A DNA stretch of 64,000 nt from assembly GCA_011800805.1 (NCBI GenBank), contig MPNW01000058.1, positions 209,922-273,921 on the forward strand, read 5' to 3'. Source of the DNA: Hirudo medicinalis (Eukaryota; Annelida; Clitellata; Hirudinida; Hirudinidae). Of the stretch, positions 37,869-49,700 are shown piece by piece. The stretch's first letter is position 1; every line of letters starts with the position of its first letter. Below the pieces are notes generated by a model. That model saw nothing but the letters and a program-made list of their open reading frames with translations. It did not search any database and was not told the origin of the DNA. Both the position numbers and the translations under genes were made by a program.

Positions 37869-39720
37869 TGGTAGTGATGATTACGATTGAGTTGTGATTC
37901 TATTTATTTTGGATGCTTGTTCCTGAACAGTAAATAAGCTGCATCATAACATATCACATGTTGTGAGGCTCCTACGTGCTTGATGGTATGAATGATCATC
38001 TTGCACAGCAAATTGGTCTTGTGATTTTCTATTTCTACCAATTGCTTATTTTTCATAGGATGTCTGATGTGTATTTATGAATGTATTTATTTCGGGTGTG
38101 TGGATGGCTAGCCGTAGAAGAATTCTTTTTTCTTGCAGAGTAGGAAAATCTTTGTGAAGTTGTTTTGAGAGAATTTTTGCTTGCTATCTTGAACGACAGA
38201 CTTAGGAAAATTTTTAAATGTTTGTCGTTTCATTGGCTGGATGTGCGATTATATCTGGACTCTAAAGACGCGGGGGCAAGTGTCATCTTCTGGCAAGTTG
38301 TCCTTTGGAAAAGTTACCAACAGATTTCTATCACTTACATTTTCTAATTTAAATGTTAATTATTTGATAAAATAGGTTATCAAATTTGATCAATTTGTTT
38401 TGGGTTTTTTCTGTGTCTTGATTGCCCATCCAAGTGGCCTAAAGCTGTTGATAGAACAGTGGTTTGCTTGTCTGGTGAAAGTGGTTATTAAAGTTATTGT
38501 CATATTTAATGTGTTACATGGGACTGTTTCAACCGTTTCCCACATGATCAAATGAATTTGAATTATTGTTCCACTTGTGCTTGTATTGCACTGTGTTTGT
38601 GATGCAATTGAGGTCATATTCATGGTTCCTCAATTGACTTTGTAAATCCTCACGAATAATTTCCAGAATGCAATAACTTATTTGCAGAACAATTGCAATG
38701 TAGTTCCGATAAAAATGATGTCTCTTTTTTTTTATCGAGCCACTCATTTTGCACTAAATGTGGTGAATAGGACAGTTTTTTAATTTATTTTGGCTAGAAG
38801 CAGTCTAGCTAGACGTTCACTTTAATGTAATTCTTAGTTCAGTTTAATTTGATTATTTTACTCTAAATGGGTATGTGTAATTATGTTTATTTTGATTAGT
38901 TGGATTAATTCTGCATGTGTTTTAATTGTCCTCCTCTTAGTTTTAAGAATTCCTCTTTAATTCATACCGTTTATTTCTTTGTTCGTTTGGTTAATTTTTT
39001 TGTACATTTTAACATTTGCATAACAGTGGCTCGACCTCGACTAACTTCAGCTTAAACCATTTCCTTGGCAATTGTGTGTCCATTCATTCGCATTTATCCT
39101 ATATACCTCTAAATAGGCAAATTTCTTCAATTAGCTTCATGACTGTACTATGTAATTTTCTTCATCTATGTTTTTATTCCTAGGATCCATTTTTCAATTT
39201 CTTTTGTCATCCCTGTTTATCATCTTGATTTGCATTTCTGATCCTAAATGGAAATGCCTAGTTTGCTGCGATATTAAATTTTTTTTTAGTTTCGTGGCAC
39301 CTGCGTTGTCATTGTGCTTTGTTTCAGGTGACTGCTCCAAATGCATGATTTAAACTGCAGTGACCTCCCTTCCTTGCTCCATCCTGCTTTTACTGTGGGT
39401 CCAAAAGAAAATGCTGTAATTATATTCATTGCGAGCTATGCTCAGCATCAGCGGGCATCTCCAAAATTAAGCGATCGGGCGCTGCTCTCATACCTTATAA
39501 CTTGTCACTCCATGGAGTCGTTTATTGTTGAGGTTAATTGTAAATCACATATTTTGCGCCTCGTTATGCTCGGAGGGTAGGTACGCTTGTAATAAAGTGC
39601 GCTGTGGAATTCGTTTGTTTCCTAAGCGTAAGGATAATGCTTTAGATTCGATGTGAACTCAATTTATTAGTTGTAAGATATCATGACCTTCATGTCAGTT
39701 GTCGAAGATTTCCTGCCTCA
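37869..39720. other. 3' UTR and intergenic sequence between SINHCAF and the MFSD4-like gene
   Basis: The two genes converge here. No further exon is seen. A plus-strand AATAAA at 39591-39596 is a possible distal SINHCAF end; it lies just past the minus-strand AATAAA (39663-39668) of the transporter gene. Confidence 0.5.
39663..39668 (-). terminator. Poly(A) signal of the MFSD4-like gene
   Basis: AATAAA on the coding strand lies about 53 bases past the stop codon, implying a very short 3' UTR. Confidence 0.5.
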
Positions 39721-42165
39721 TCAGTCTTTTGTCGCTAAAATACTGTTGGTTGGAAGGTACGTTCCGTCGCTCTCTGGTATTTCGCTGTAATCTCCTCCAC
39801 TACCGACCACCCTGTCTGCTATGATCTTCATGACAAAGACGAGTAAGGCAGAGAACATGTTGATACCAGCTAAAAAGTAAATCATGTAGTAATGGCTCAG
39901 CTCCATAAGATAAGCCCCAGCTATGGGGAGAACCATCTCCCCGAAAGCCGATCCTATGACGAAGATGGATGCGTATCGGCCGCTAAGTTTCAGGTAGCAG
40001 CCGATCCAGGCTACTCCAGCTGGAAAAATAGAGGACATTCCTAAGCCGAGTAGTGCGGACGAAAAGCATAAGGTTATGAAAGCCATAGTTCTCTCTTGAA
40101 TCCACTTCGTCGATACGAGAATAATCAATGAAATAAGGGATACCGTCAAATCACAAAGAATCATTGTCATAGGGGACAAATAGTCCGCTGCAAAGATGGA
40201 CAAAAACCTGCCGATGGAGAATGTTGCCCAGAATATTGATGCTACATTAGCCGAGCGCTGTTGAGACACACCAAATTCAAGCTCGGAAAAAGGCGATACC
40301 AGACCACCGTAGGTGACCTCTGACCCTATATAGCAAAAAAACAACAATGAAAGAACGAACAACAAGCACATTTCAAGGGATTTTGAATTCCTCTGCCTTT
40401 TCACGTCTTCCAGCTCGTTCATAATTTCAACATCTTTGTACTTGTTGTAATCACTAGAATAACGACTCATAATCAGAGACATTATACCCACCACGGCTAA
40501 TAATACTGAGTTGGCCAAATAAGGACATTTTATGGAACAAGAGGTGAAGAAAGAATTTTGGCCTGGCAATATAGAACAACTTGTGGGATAATGGCGAAGC
40601 TCTTGAGATGATGGGAAGGCTGTATGATTGAATGTTGACATGTTATGGGCTGCAAATAGCGAAGATCCGCCAGATTCAGATTTGAGGAATGGCTCGGACA
40701 ATGTTGGGGCAATGAATGATCCTAAGCCGAAGAAAAAATGGAGGGTTTGGAGTGCTTTGTTGTTCTTTGACCCCCATACTTCTAAGCATATGACGTTTCC
40801 GCCTGTCGATTTTGGAATAAATGATTTAACTGGAGATATTTAGTTTGATAGTTGATCGTGGTTGCACAATTAAATTAAAACATCAAAATTAAATTCACCA
40901 AATCGTATCAAACAAATCACAATTTAGAAATTTATTTTAATGAATCGATGCTATAAAATAAAAATTTGAAATTAAAGTACGTCAAAATAATCAGTAGATC
41001 GACAGATCAACACGAATACCGCCAATCCACGACCGTCAACTATCATTAAATACCTCTTACCACAATCCATGAAGCCCATGGCAATCCCCTGGAAAATCAC
41101 AAAAATGTTGAGCATCCAAAGAGTGGTTCCCCAGGCACCAGGGCCATAGAGATAGAAGCGAAAAAAACAGCCGTCCCTAGCAAAAGGAGCTTATTCAGGC
41201 GGTCAAACAAAACTCCAGCTAGCATTGATCCCACCAGATAACCTGCGGATCTTGCTGTGAAAATCCATGATGTTTCGGCTATTGTTGAGTTGATGTTCTC
41301 GCTTAAAGCGGTCAAAGTTGGGCCGTGGATGCTGATGCAAGCACCCTGTTTGCAATAAAAAGATTGCGAAATTGGTGGTTAGCATTAGCTAATATAATTT
41401 GTTGACCTGGCTGATTACCATTGAATATCAATCACATGTTATTTATTTATCCATTCAGTTTTATGATCAAACCCAAAATCATCACCAATACTAAATATTT
41501 TAACAATGGAAAGGGCTTATTGTTTTAAAAATTTGATTGCCCAAGAGAGCAGCGAGGAGCAGGAGCAAATTAGCGAAAGGAGCTCAGGTGTAGGAGTACC
41601 TGATCAGTTTTACTCAGTTCAGCTTGGTAAGAGAATGGGTGAATAAATTCAAAAGTTAGTTAGTATGGCCGGACAAGGTTATGTCAAGGTGTGTCAAGGT
41701 TATGATACAAATTTAAAACCGAAGCGCAATATCAGTTTACGCTAATCTTAATGTTGTTCCTTAAGGATTTCGTAATGATAAGAGTAAGAATTGGCGAATA
41801 CAAAACCTAATCAAATAGTGGGCCTGATAAATATGTTTCGTTTAAGGCAAATGTTTTGTTTTGAAAATTACTTATTCAGCCAAGTAAATATCATTATCCT
41901 TGGTGACATTAACAATTTGAGCTTATAGAGGTGTTTTGTTTAGTAATGTTTACATATTACTGGAATTTCACATATAAAGCCAAAAATAAGCTGTAAAAAT
42001 ACCCATGAGTTCATTTAAAAGTAATTTTGAAAAACATACCAATCCAAGATATGCTAAGCATAATGTCGTAGTAATCAACATCTTTGGAGAACAACATCTT
42101 AATGAACAACCATCGATTTGTTTGAATTCTCCAGCAGAAGTTTCGGTATTTCCACTAGCAGTCAT
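39721..42165 (-). CDS. MFSD4: MFSD4/NaGLT1-type major facilitator transporter with a one-base frameshift
   Basis: This family comprises 12-helix plasma-membrane carriers related to the sodium-dependent glucose transporter NaGLT1. Exons: 42165-42040, 41345-41061, 40802-39721; about 497 residues once the frameshift is bridged. Visible motifs: LCLAYLGLGACISIHGPTL (helix 1), FTARSAGYLVGSMLAGVLFD (helix 2 and the MFS R-x-G-YLxGS loop), FQGIAMGFMDCGGNVICLEV (helix 4, typical of the family), TLHFFFGLGSFIAPTL, GSEVTYGGLVSPF, SIFWATFSIGRFLSIF and LGLGMSSIFPAGVAW. In exon 2 the reading passes from ...SISMALVP to WGTTLWML only if one base is added near 41133-41136; otherwise TGA 41097 stops it. All other joins agree. 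The start Met (MTASGNTE) is inferred; an upstream start is possible because the ORF continues to an acceptor near 42255. Confidence 0.88.
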
Positions 42166-43779
42166 AGTACTATCCCAATTTAAAATACCGCCTAAATTCC
42201 AAGTCGAAAGTGCTTCAATGAAATCTTGGATGATAATCACCCCGGTGAATGCCTCTAAAAATTTAAAAAGAAATGGTATTTACATATTTAGACATCTGCT
42301 TCATCTTTTGTCTACGGATTACACTGCATAATTCACTACCTAGAAAACCATCGGATGATAGAGAAACAATGCTAGAATTATCCAGTTAAAAACAATACTA
42401 ACGCTGCTATGGCAAATATAATCAAGTGATGAAATCTTTAATTTTGCACTCGACGGCAGAAACGCAGTATGACAAAAGACGTCATTGTTGAGAGCATCAA
42501 ATTGGTCTAGAGACTGACACTTATAGAATGAAATACATGCATGCATCTGTCACCATTCTAATATGCGATATATCGACTGCCTGATGTTTTCAACTGGTGC
42601 GAAAAGTTTCAAATAACTTTAATAACTAAACTTTAAATAAGGAGACTTTTGGAAGCTTCTTGAGAAACCGTAAATATTATTTTAATTGATTTACGTCGAT
42701 GAGCGGAAATTGAATAAAGCCAGGAATATTAAAAATAATTTGAATGTAAGCTGTCATAGCATGAAAGTAATATTTCATAATATTTTAACGATAATATCAA
42801 CTTTATGGCTAAACACAACCTGTACCTGTACCTAACCCTGTAATATTAGTCATCATTAATATTTTAAAAAATGATTAAAATAATCTTAAAGGTACTCGAC
42901 TATAGCAAGTAAAAAATGCAATATAGCAAGCGATTGTTATACTTATCTTTATATAAATATTAACAGATAAATGAAATATTAAAACGACAAATGTTAACAT
43001 CAACAAAATAACTGAACAGATGTTATTGAGCTGTGCAGCGAAAATTAATTAAAATTCGCGACGGCAGTGATATTGTGGCACAAAACTGAAGTGTTGAAAT
43101 GTACATCGTACAATGTACATTAACAACCGATTTGATAAATAAGAGGATAATATCAATAATTATAACTAACCAAGCTAAAATAATATCAGTGGCAAGAGTA
43201 TCTGATGCTTTAAACATTAAATATATCAAAGTTTTTGAAAGTTAGCAACATAGAATTTTAAGCCATAAAATGTAGCAGGCATGAATTGTTTCACTAAGCA
43301 CTTCATTCCATATTAGCATGATCAGCTCCCATGTATTTATTAACAATGTAATGTTCACTATCACCTTCATCAGTATTGTCATTATTGACATCATCATCGA
43401 CAGTCGTCCAGTGACCTGATTGCATACATTTATGAGAACCCAGTTGCATAAATTTACGACAGCCACATTAATGGAAAGCAAAACTGCCCTCGAAGGTCAA
43501 ACGGTCAAAAGGGGATTCCACGAGACAGATCAATATATCCAGGGAGCAACAAAAATGATGATAATAAGAAAAGAAACAAACTAACATTTATAATATTTCT
43601 GACAAGAGCCGTTAAGTAATTCTAGCAATGACAACAATAACAAAAACAGAATTAATGCATCAATAATGATGATATTAATTACGCCAACCAAAAGAACATT
43701 CAAGACCAATGACGGACTTTGGAAGAAATTGTCACAGTAAAACCAACAGGACTACTTGTTTTTGTTATATTTTGAGGTT

Positions 43780-44345
43780 TATTGTTATAATAAATAATAA
43801 TTTATTTACATTGCACTATGTTATGTTTTACCTAATATATTGCATTATATTATATTATATTGCATTAAGTTACGTTGTTTAATTATTTATTATAATATAT
43901 ATATTTAATAAATATATTATTAAATGTTATAATAATAACATTATTATTAAAATATTACAAGCAAGGGCGAACCCATTGGCGGATCATACCAATGCACTAA
44001 AATAAAAGCAAATAAAATCGTAGAGAAAACAAAGCAACAAAACCCTTCAAGGGTTAGGGTTAGGGGGTTAGGGTTATATAATAATAATATTATTTATATT
44101 TATATTATATATCCAGGGATATTTAATATTATTATCTTTATTATATTAATAGAATAATATAATTTTATTATTATTAAATTAATAATTATTAAATAACTTT
44201 ATTAATTTTTTAATGTATGAAAAATAATTATTAATGTAATAATAATATATATAATAATGATATAATATTATTTATTATCATAAATCATGATTAATTACAT
44301 AATTATTATATAATTAATAATTTATTTGCTATAATCCAATAAATT
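43780..44345. repeat. AT-rich low-complexity tract
   Basis: Over 500 bases are almost entirely A and T, with interleaved TATAT, ATTATT and AATAAT words, interrupted only by a short GC-containing segment and the TTAGGG-like array. No coding potential. Confidence 0.8.
44051..44076 (+). repeat. Short interstitial telomere-like (TTAGGG)n tract
   Basis: Reads GGGTTAGGGTTAGGGGGTTA followed by GGGTTA, i.e. about four TTAGGG units with one extra GG, inside an AT-rich tract. Confidence 0.75.
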
Positions 44346-45124
44346 CAGTTTTTTTCTCCATTATCAGTTCTAATCGTCAGCTTGTCATTATCATTATCAC
44401 CACCACCACCTTCGACATTAAGCACGGTGCAGCACAGAAATAAAGCTTATCTACTCCACGCATTAAAAGAGCAAAGAATTTTCGTCGAGCGAACTGGTTA
44501 AAAGAAGAAACAATCCTAAGATTCTGAAGCAGCCAAAATATCTCTAACTTGGTTACCTCGTCTGCATTTTCTGTTATATCATATTTTCATAGCTTTCCTA
44601 CAAATTCCTAAATTTAAGTAAGCGAATAAATAATTAAATCTTAATATACATATCATCATTGCAACCATCGAGACCTTCACCGCCAGTACTTTTTTTAAAA
44701 GAGAAAACAGATCATTAATTTGGTGATATCTTTTCAGCAGAAGGAGGAAAACATTTTCGAAACCTGGAATCGAAACATCGACCCTCGAATCGATAGAATT
44801 ATTTTTGCATAGCCACCTGGCAAGTAAATATGCATGTGAAATAAAATAAAAAGTAAATGATTGTGTATGAATAAGATAACTTAATATCAAATTTTGTATT
44901 TCACTTGTATTTCTAAAATTACATCATTGAAATATAAATTAAATTTTAAAAATTACGTTAATACATTATAATTACCTTTGAATTTGATATAAATTTGTTA
45001 TTAATTTGTCATAAATTAAATGCACCCTAATATTTAAACCATCCAATGATCAATTTATTTGGTGTAAGGAAACATTGTAATCTACACAATCTATAATACA
45101 AAACTTAAAATACATGTGTATGTC

Positions 45125-45296
45125 TGACTGTCCCAAGAACTCCCCCCAAACGGTGAACGGTAGCGATTTGAAATTTGTATTCTCTATGATATTCCTAGGT
45201 CAACTGTGCTATTTTCAACTTTCAAGTTTTCCAATTTTCACCTTTTCTTAAATCGCATACGAGCTTTAAACTCGAGAGCTGCTGAACGCATGAATA
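45125..45296 (+). repeat. Repeat family 2, copy 1
   Basis: About 170 bases match the reverse complement of 52092-52255. Shared landmarks: GGTAGCGATTTGAAATTTG, TCAACTGTGCTATTTTCAA, TTTTCTTAAATCGCAT, and the end GAGCTTTAAACTCGAGAGCT then GCTGAA. No ORF. Type is undetermined. Confidence 0.75.
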
Positions 45297-46776
45297 AAAT
45301 TAATTATAATAGATAATAAATGAGTACGTTTAAAAAAGCTATTAATTTATAAAAAAAAATAACATTTCAATTTATTCAGTAACTGGTGTTCATTAATAAT
45401 TGCGGTCTTCCTTTTAATGAAAAGAATCTTTAGAAGTGGGTTTAGCGGAAAATTCGCTGGAGTAAGCTAGAATAAACTAATTGGAGTTGGAAGAATGGTA
45501 TTTTGAGCTGCAGCTAGTGTTTTTTTTTTTTGAATTAGGATTAGGATGACTTTTTACTTGGAAAATCTTTAAAGATTTATCTTAGTTACAGTAATCGTGG
45601 AACTCGTGTGTATGTTTGTGACTCATTTGCATTGCCTATAACAAGAATGTTTTCTTGCTTTTGATGTTTTTCATGATATTGTTTTAATAAATAGTTGATT
45701 GGATGAAATTAAGAATTGGTGGTGATAAATCAATGAATACAAATCCACTTTAAGCCAATCCTTTTAGCCAAATTAATCAGCTTATTTTTACAATTTTTGT
45801 TGAAATCACCCTGACGCTACATCAGACGGGAAAGTCGAAGTTGTGATAGAGAAGCTACGTTTCAAGTTCCTTGGACAAACATCGAGAAATGTGAACAAAG
45901 ACAAACAGATAAGGAGGAGTGTTGTTTTGATAGGTTCTGGATTTGAAGAAGAATATGGAAATAGATTTTATGTGTATCTTTGAGAATGCTTTGGAGTTTG
46001 CAATGTTGTTTGCAATGTTGTAATGGGCGATTGAATGATAAATTAGCGAACAGTTTGCTGAAATGATGGAACGGCGAATAAATGAATGAGGTGATTGGTT
46101 CCTCTCACTAGAGGTTTTAAAAATTGTTTAAGCAATGAAATCTGGTTTTAATATTTTTTTTTAAATAAATAGCTTTATTCTGTGGAACAAAAAGGTTATT
46201 CATGTGTAATTAAAAGGTAGTTTAAAGCAAACGAAGTGATAGAGATTGTAACTGAGAATATATTGAGAAATGCTTTGAAAAAAAGAATAACGAACTTGTT
46301 GATTATGAAAGTGTCATCCGTCTCTGCGAACTCAAAGAGAAGTATGTGCGATGGATGTGATGAGATAGGGATGCACTGAAGTGAGGCTCAATATCCTCTG
46401 CGAAAATTATTTTTATGAATTGGAGAAAAGTACGACATCGATATTGAAGATTTCTTAAAAACAAATTGTGGAATCAACATTCTAAGAACTGTAAACATTA
46501 GCGAGGATATGAAAACAGCTCAGGAGTAAATATATACCTACGCAAATGTATGCTTTAATAATCGAAATACATATACATACAAAATCTACTAATTTAATTT
46601 GCAATCGGTTCAAAGCATGTGTCCTTAAAAAAATCATAAAATACCATTCGAAAATGTACAAATTATATTTGAAATTGAAAAGAAATTTATAAATTACGCC
46701 GACCAACACTTGAGAGTGTTTGTTTTCTACCGCGCAAAAGTTTGTAATGAAACTAATACAAAGCCTCGGCTCATCT

Positions 46777-49700
46777 TTATTCGCTATGGCAACCATTGGC
46801 GTGCATATTGCGCCGACCCCAAAAGCTTTCGCTGCCGCAGTCGACGCTACGGTTTCTGCGAAAGCTCTTATCTCTTTGGCGACGGACAATCGATGAATCT
46901 GAGGGAACTTCGACAGCCTCCGATTCGCGACGACCTCCGCTCAAATCCAGTTGCTGTTCCCGGCGATAGGAGTGGCAAACCGAGTTGCCATAAACACCGC
47001 AGCGGCTGGGCCGAGGATGACGACCGCGACCGCAGCTGGAAGTGATTTTCTGCAGTCGCAATTCAACTAGGCGCTTCAGGGTTACGAGGAACCTATGATT
47101 GAAGACGCAGTAAAGGACAAAGTTCAGAGACAGGTTGCAGTAAACGAGAAAATTGGTGGCAGTTCTCAGACGGTTGTAGAACCGTCCGCGTGTGAATTCA
47201 ACCATGCTCAAGCCCTTACCGAACAAAGCCTTGGCGATAGGCCGGTTCGAGAAGGCAGATGGGATTATGCAGAGAAGAAATAGACAAATGATGCTGATGC
47301 AAGTGACAGTCATTCTCATCTGTTCGCTCGAAAAGTAGTTTGATTGACGCTGGGAGAGGATTCTCGGCTGTTGCTGCTGTTGCTGGATGAAGGAAGCGGA
47401 GCCATGGATAGGAAGGTCCTGACAGAGTGTGGAGGCACGACCAGGCTTCATCTCGCCTGGAAGCGATATGCGTCTCACATTGCGATTAGGAGGGCCATAA
47501 ATGTCTGAGTTCATATATCGCCTCTGAAATAATTTTATGGACTTGCCCTGCATTTGTGGGAGGAGAATGGTTGAATTCCTAGGTCTCGAGCTAGAGATGT
47601 CGTCAAAACATTTGCGAGTTGGACATGGTTCTCTTATATTACAAAATGACCTAGCTTCTGTCTTGCCTAGCAATTGGTTGATCTGACAGGTGCCGTTCTC
47701 CAATGAACTCTGGGGGAAATGGAGAGAGGGAAGGCGAATGCGACAGTGGTAGTTTTCTTTCATCTGGAACAACTCGCTTTCTGCATTTGTCACTGAGGAT
47801 GTCCTACATTTCAACATCTTTACTATTCTTTGTCGCTTCTTACTTTTGTTTTTAATGATATTCACGGAATCATCAGGATCGTTATTAGCATTTTTGTAGT
47901 TGACGTTGCAAATGGGACCATTGTCAAAAATGGATAGACGATGAGAGGCGACCGTAAGACTCTTGAAACTCCTGGATATGCAACGAAGGGCTGATCTCTG
48001 TCGATTGGCTTTGAGAACCGTTAAGATGAGACCGGTATTGAGGTAGATGAGCAGCATATAAGGTAGAAAATGAACGGTGCAAATGTAGAACCAGGTCATC
48101 GCGTTAAAGCTCGGACTTGCTTCAAAAGAGCTGGAGACCTGATAATGTAATACACATTTGGATAAATATGTGGTTAATTGTTCGCACAACAATAATAAAC
48201 TTGGTACTATCAATGATGAAATGTCTAAATCTGCTTTAGAGTTTATTCGCATTTATATATGACCGATAAAACATCGTAGAGGCAGAAAAGAGCAGCATGG
48301 AATTTATTTTATGTGAAGAAATGTGAAGGCCAAACTAGCTTCGGTGAATGTGGGCATTCGAAAAGCTAGAAGTTATTAATGACTTTGAAATCCATACTTA
48401 GGATTTCGGAAATTCAGTTATTTTCAATTGCCGATCATAACAAAAACTATGGATTCATCGATTGCCAACTTAACACTTGAGGAAAGTGAACTAAAAGCGT
48501 TATTTTGAACTGATATTTGTGATGATTGAGAGAAAATACAGTCGATTGGTTGCCAATAGCGGACCCATTTTACATACATTTTATTTGTGTAATATTTTAT
48601 TTATTTTATTTAAACATAATCTATTTTAAATTAAATTATAATTATAACTTCTGCGCAAACAGCCGAAATTTGCTCAGTAGGCGATGAGGAGTTGTTAACT
48701 CAGTAAAAAATATTAACAATAATTGTGGAATATTTCGTGCATATTTAGGCTAATTTTAAGGATCGATTGAGGAATTGGTTGAAATATTGGTTGAAGGCAG
48801 TTGATACCTTCTCGTAGTGTTGGAGTCCACAATGCCTGATCTCGTATCCAAAGAATCTCGGAACGTTAAAAACTGAAGCGAGGAAGACTACTACGCATAT
48901 GGTCCTCTTGGCAAGTTTTCTTGTACAGAGTTCTTTGGCCTTCAGTGGATATCTGACAGAGACGTACCTATGATGGAAAATCGGATTTGATATTTGATAT
49001 CCTCTTATTAAATCAGATCTTCACATGGCGATAATGATAAAACGAGGACCATGAGAAATTGCATAAAAATTTCTTTAATCAAAACCTTAAAAACTCAGAA
49101 ATGTTTCGTTAGAAGGAGAGGCGATCATACAACAATTTAAGTAAGTAATAAAAATAATTTTGAGTAACTGAGTTTATCAATTATTGTAATGATAAATATT
49201 AATGTAATGATAGTATGAAATATAATAATTTACGATTGAATAAGTTTAAATATTTAAAAACAAATGTTGACCTTCCTTTGTCTAGAGGTGGTGCAAAAAT
49301 CACTCAAAAGCTAAGAAAATGATCTTTGTTGGCAATGTTTATTCATCATGCGTAATTGATATATTGGGAGTATGATTTGTCCTAGTTTATTATTAGTTTT
49401 GAATCGATTGATTGTTTAATTGACTGGTCGTTTGAACCGATGAATCGCTTGTTTTGTTATTGGTTATTATTTCAGTCAATACTTAAGACCGCGCTTACTT
49501 TAAATATTTACGCCCTTTCAATATTAACCAACATAGGTAAAGTCCACCTTGTGAGCTTAAGAATTGCAGAAATTTTAAACGTGCAGGTTGGTTCCTTCAT
49601 GCGATGGTAATGGCAACAGTCGTAATGTGTCATGTTCAAAACCCATAAGTGCCATTAGGAAAGAGCGCTATATAAATGTTTAACAATAAGCGCATCTGAC

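Larger units (their letters stand above)
42166..46776. other. Intergenic region upstream of the MFSD4-like gene and downstream of the GPCR
   Basis: No gene was recognised. Contents: candidate 5' UTR of the transporter (acceptor near 42255, donor-like site near 42345), AT-rich low-complexity DNA at about 43780-44345, a short telomere-like tract, and one copy of repeat family 2. Confidence 0.55.
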
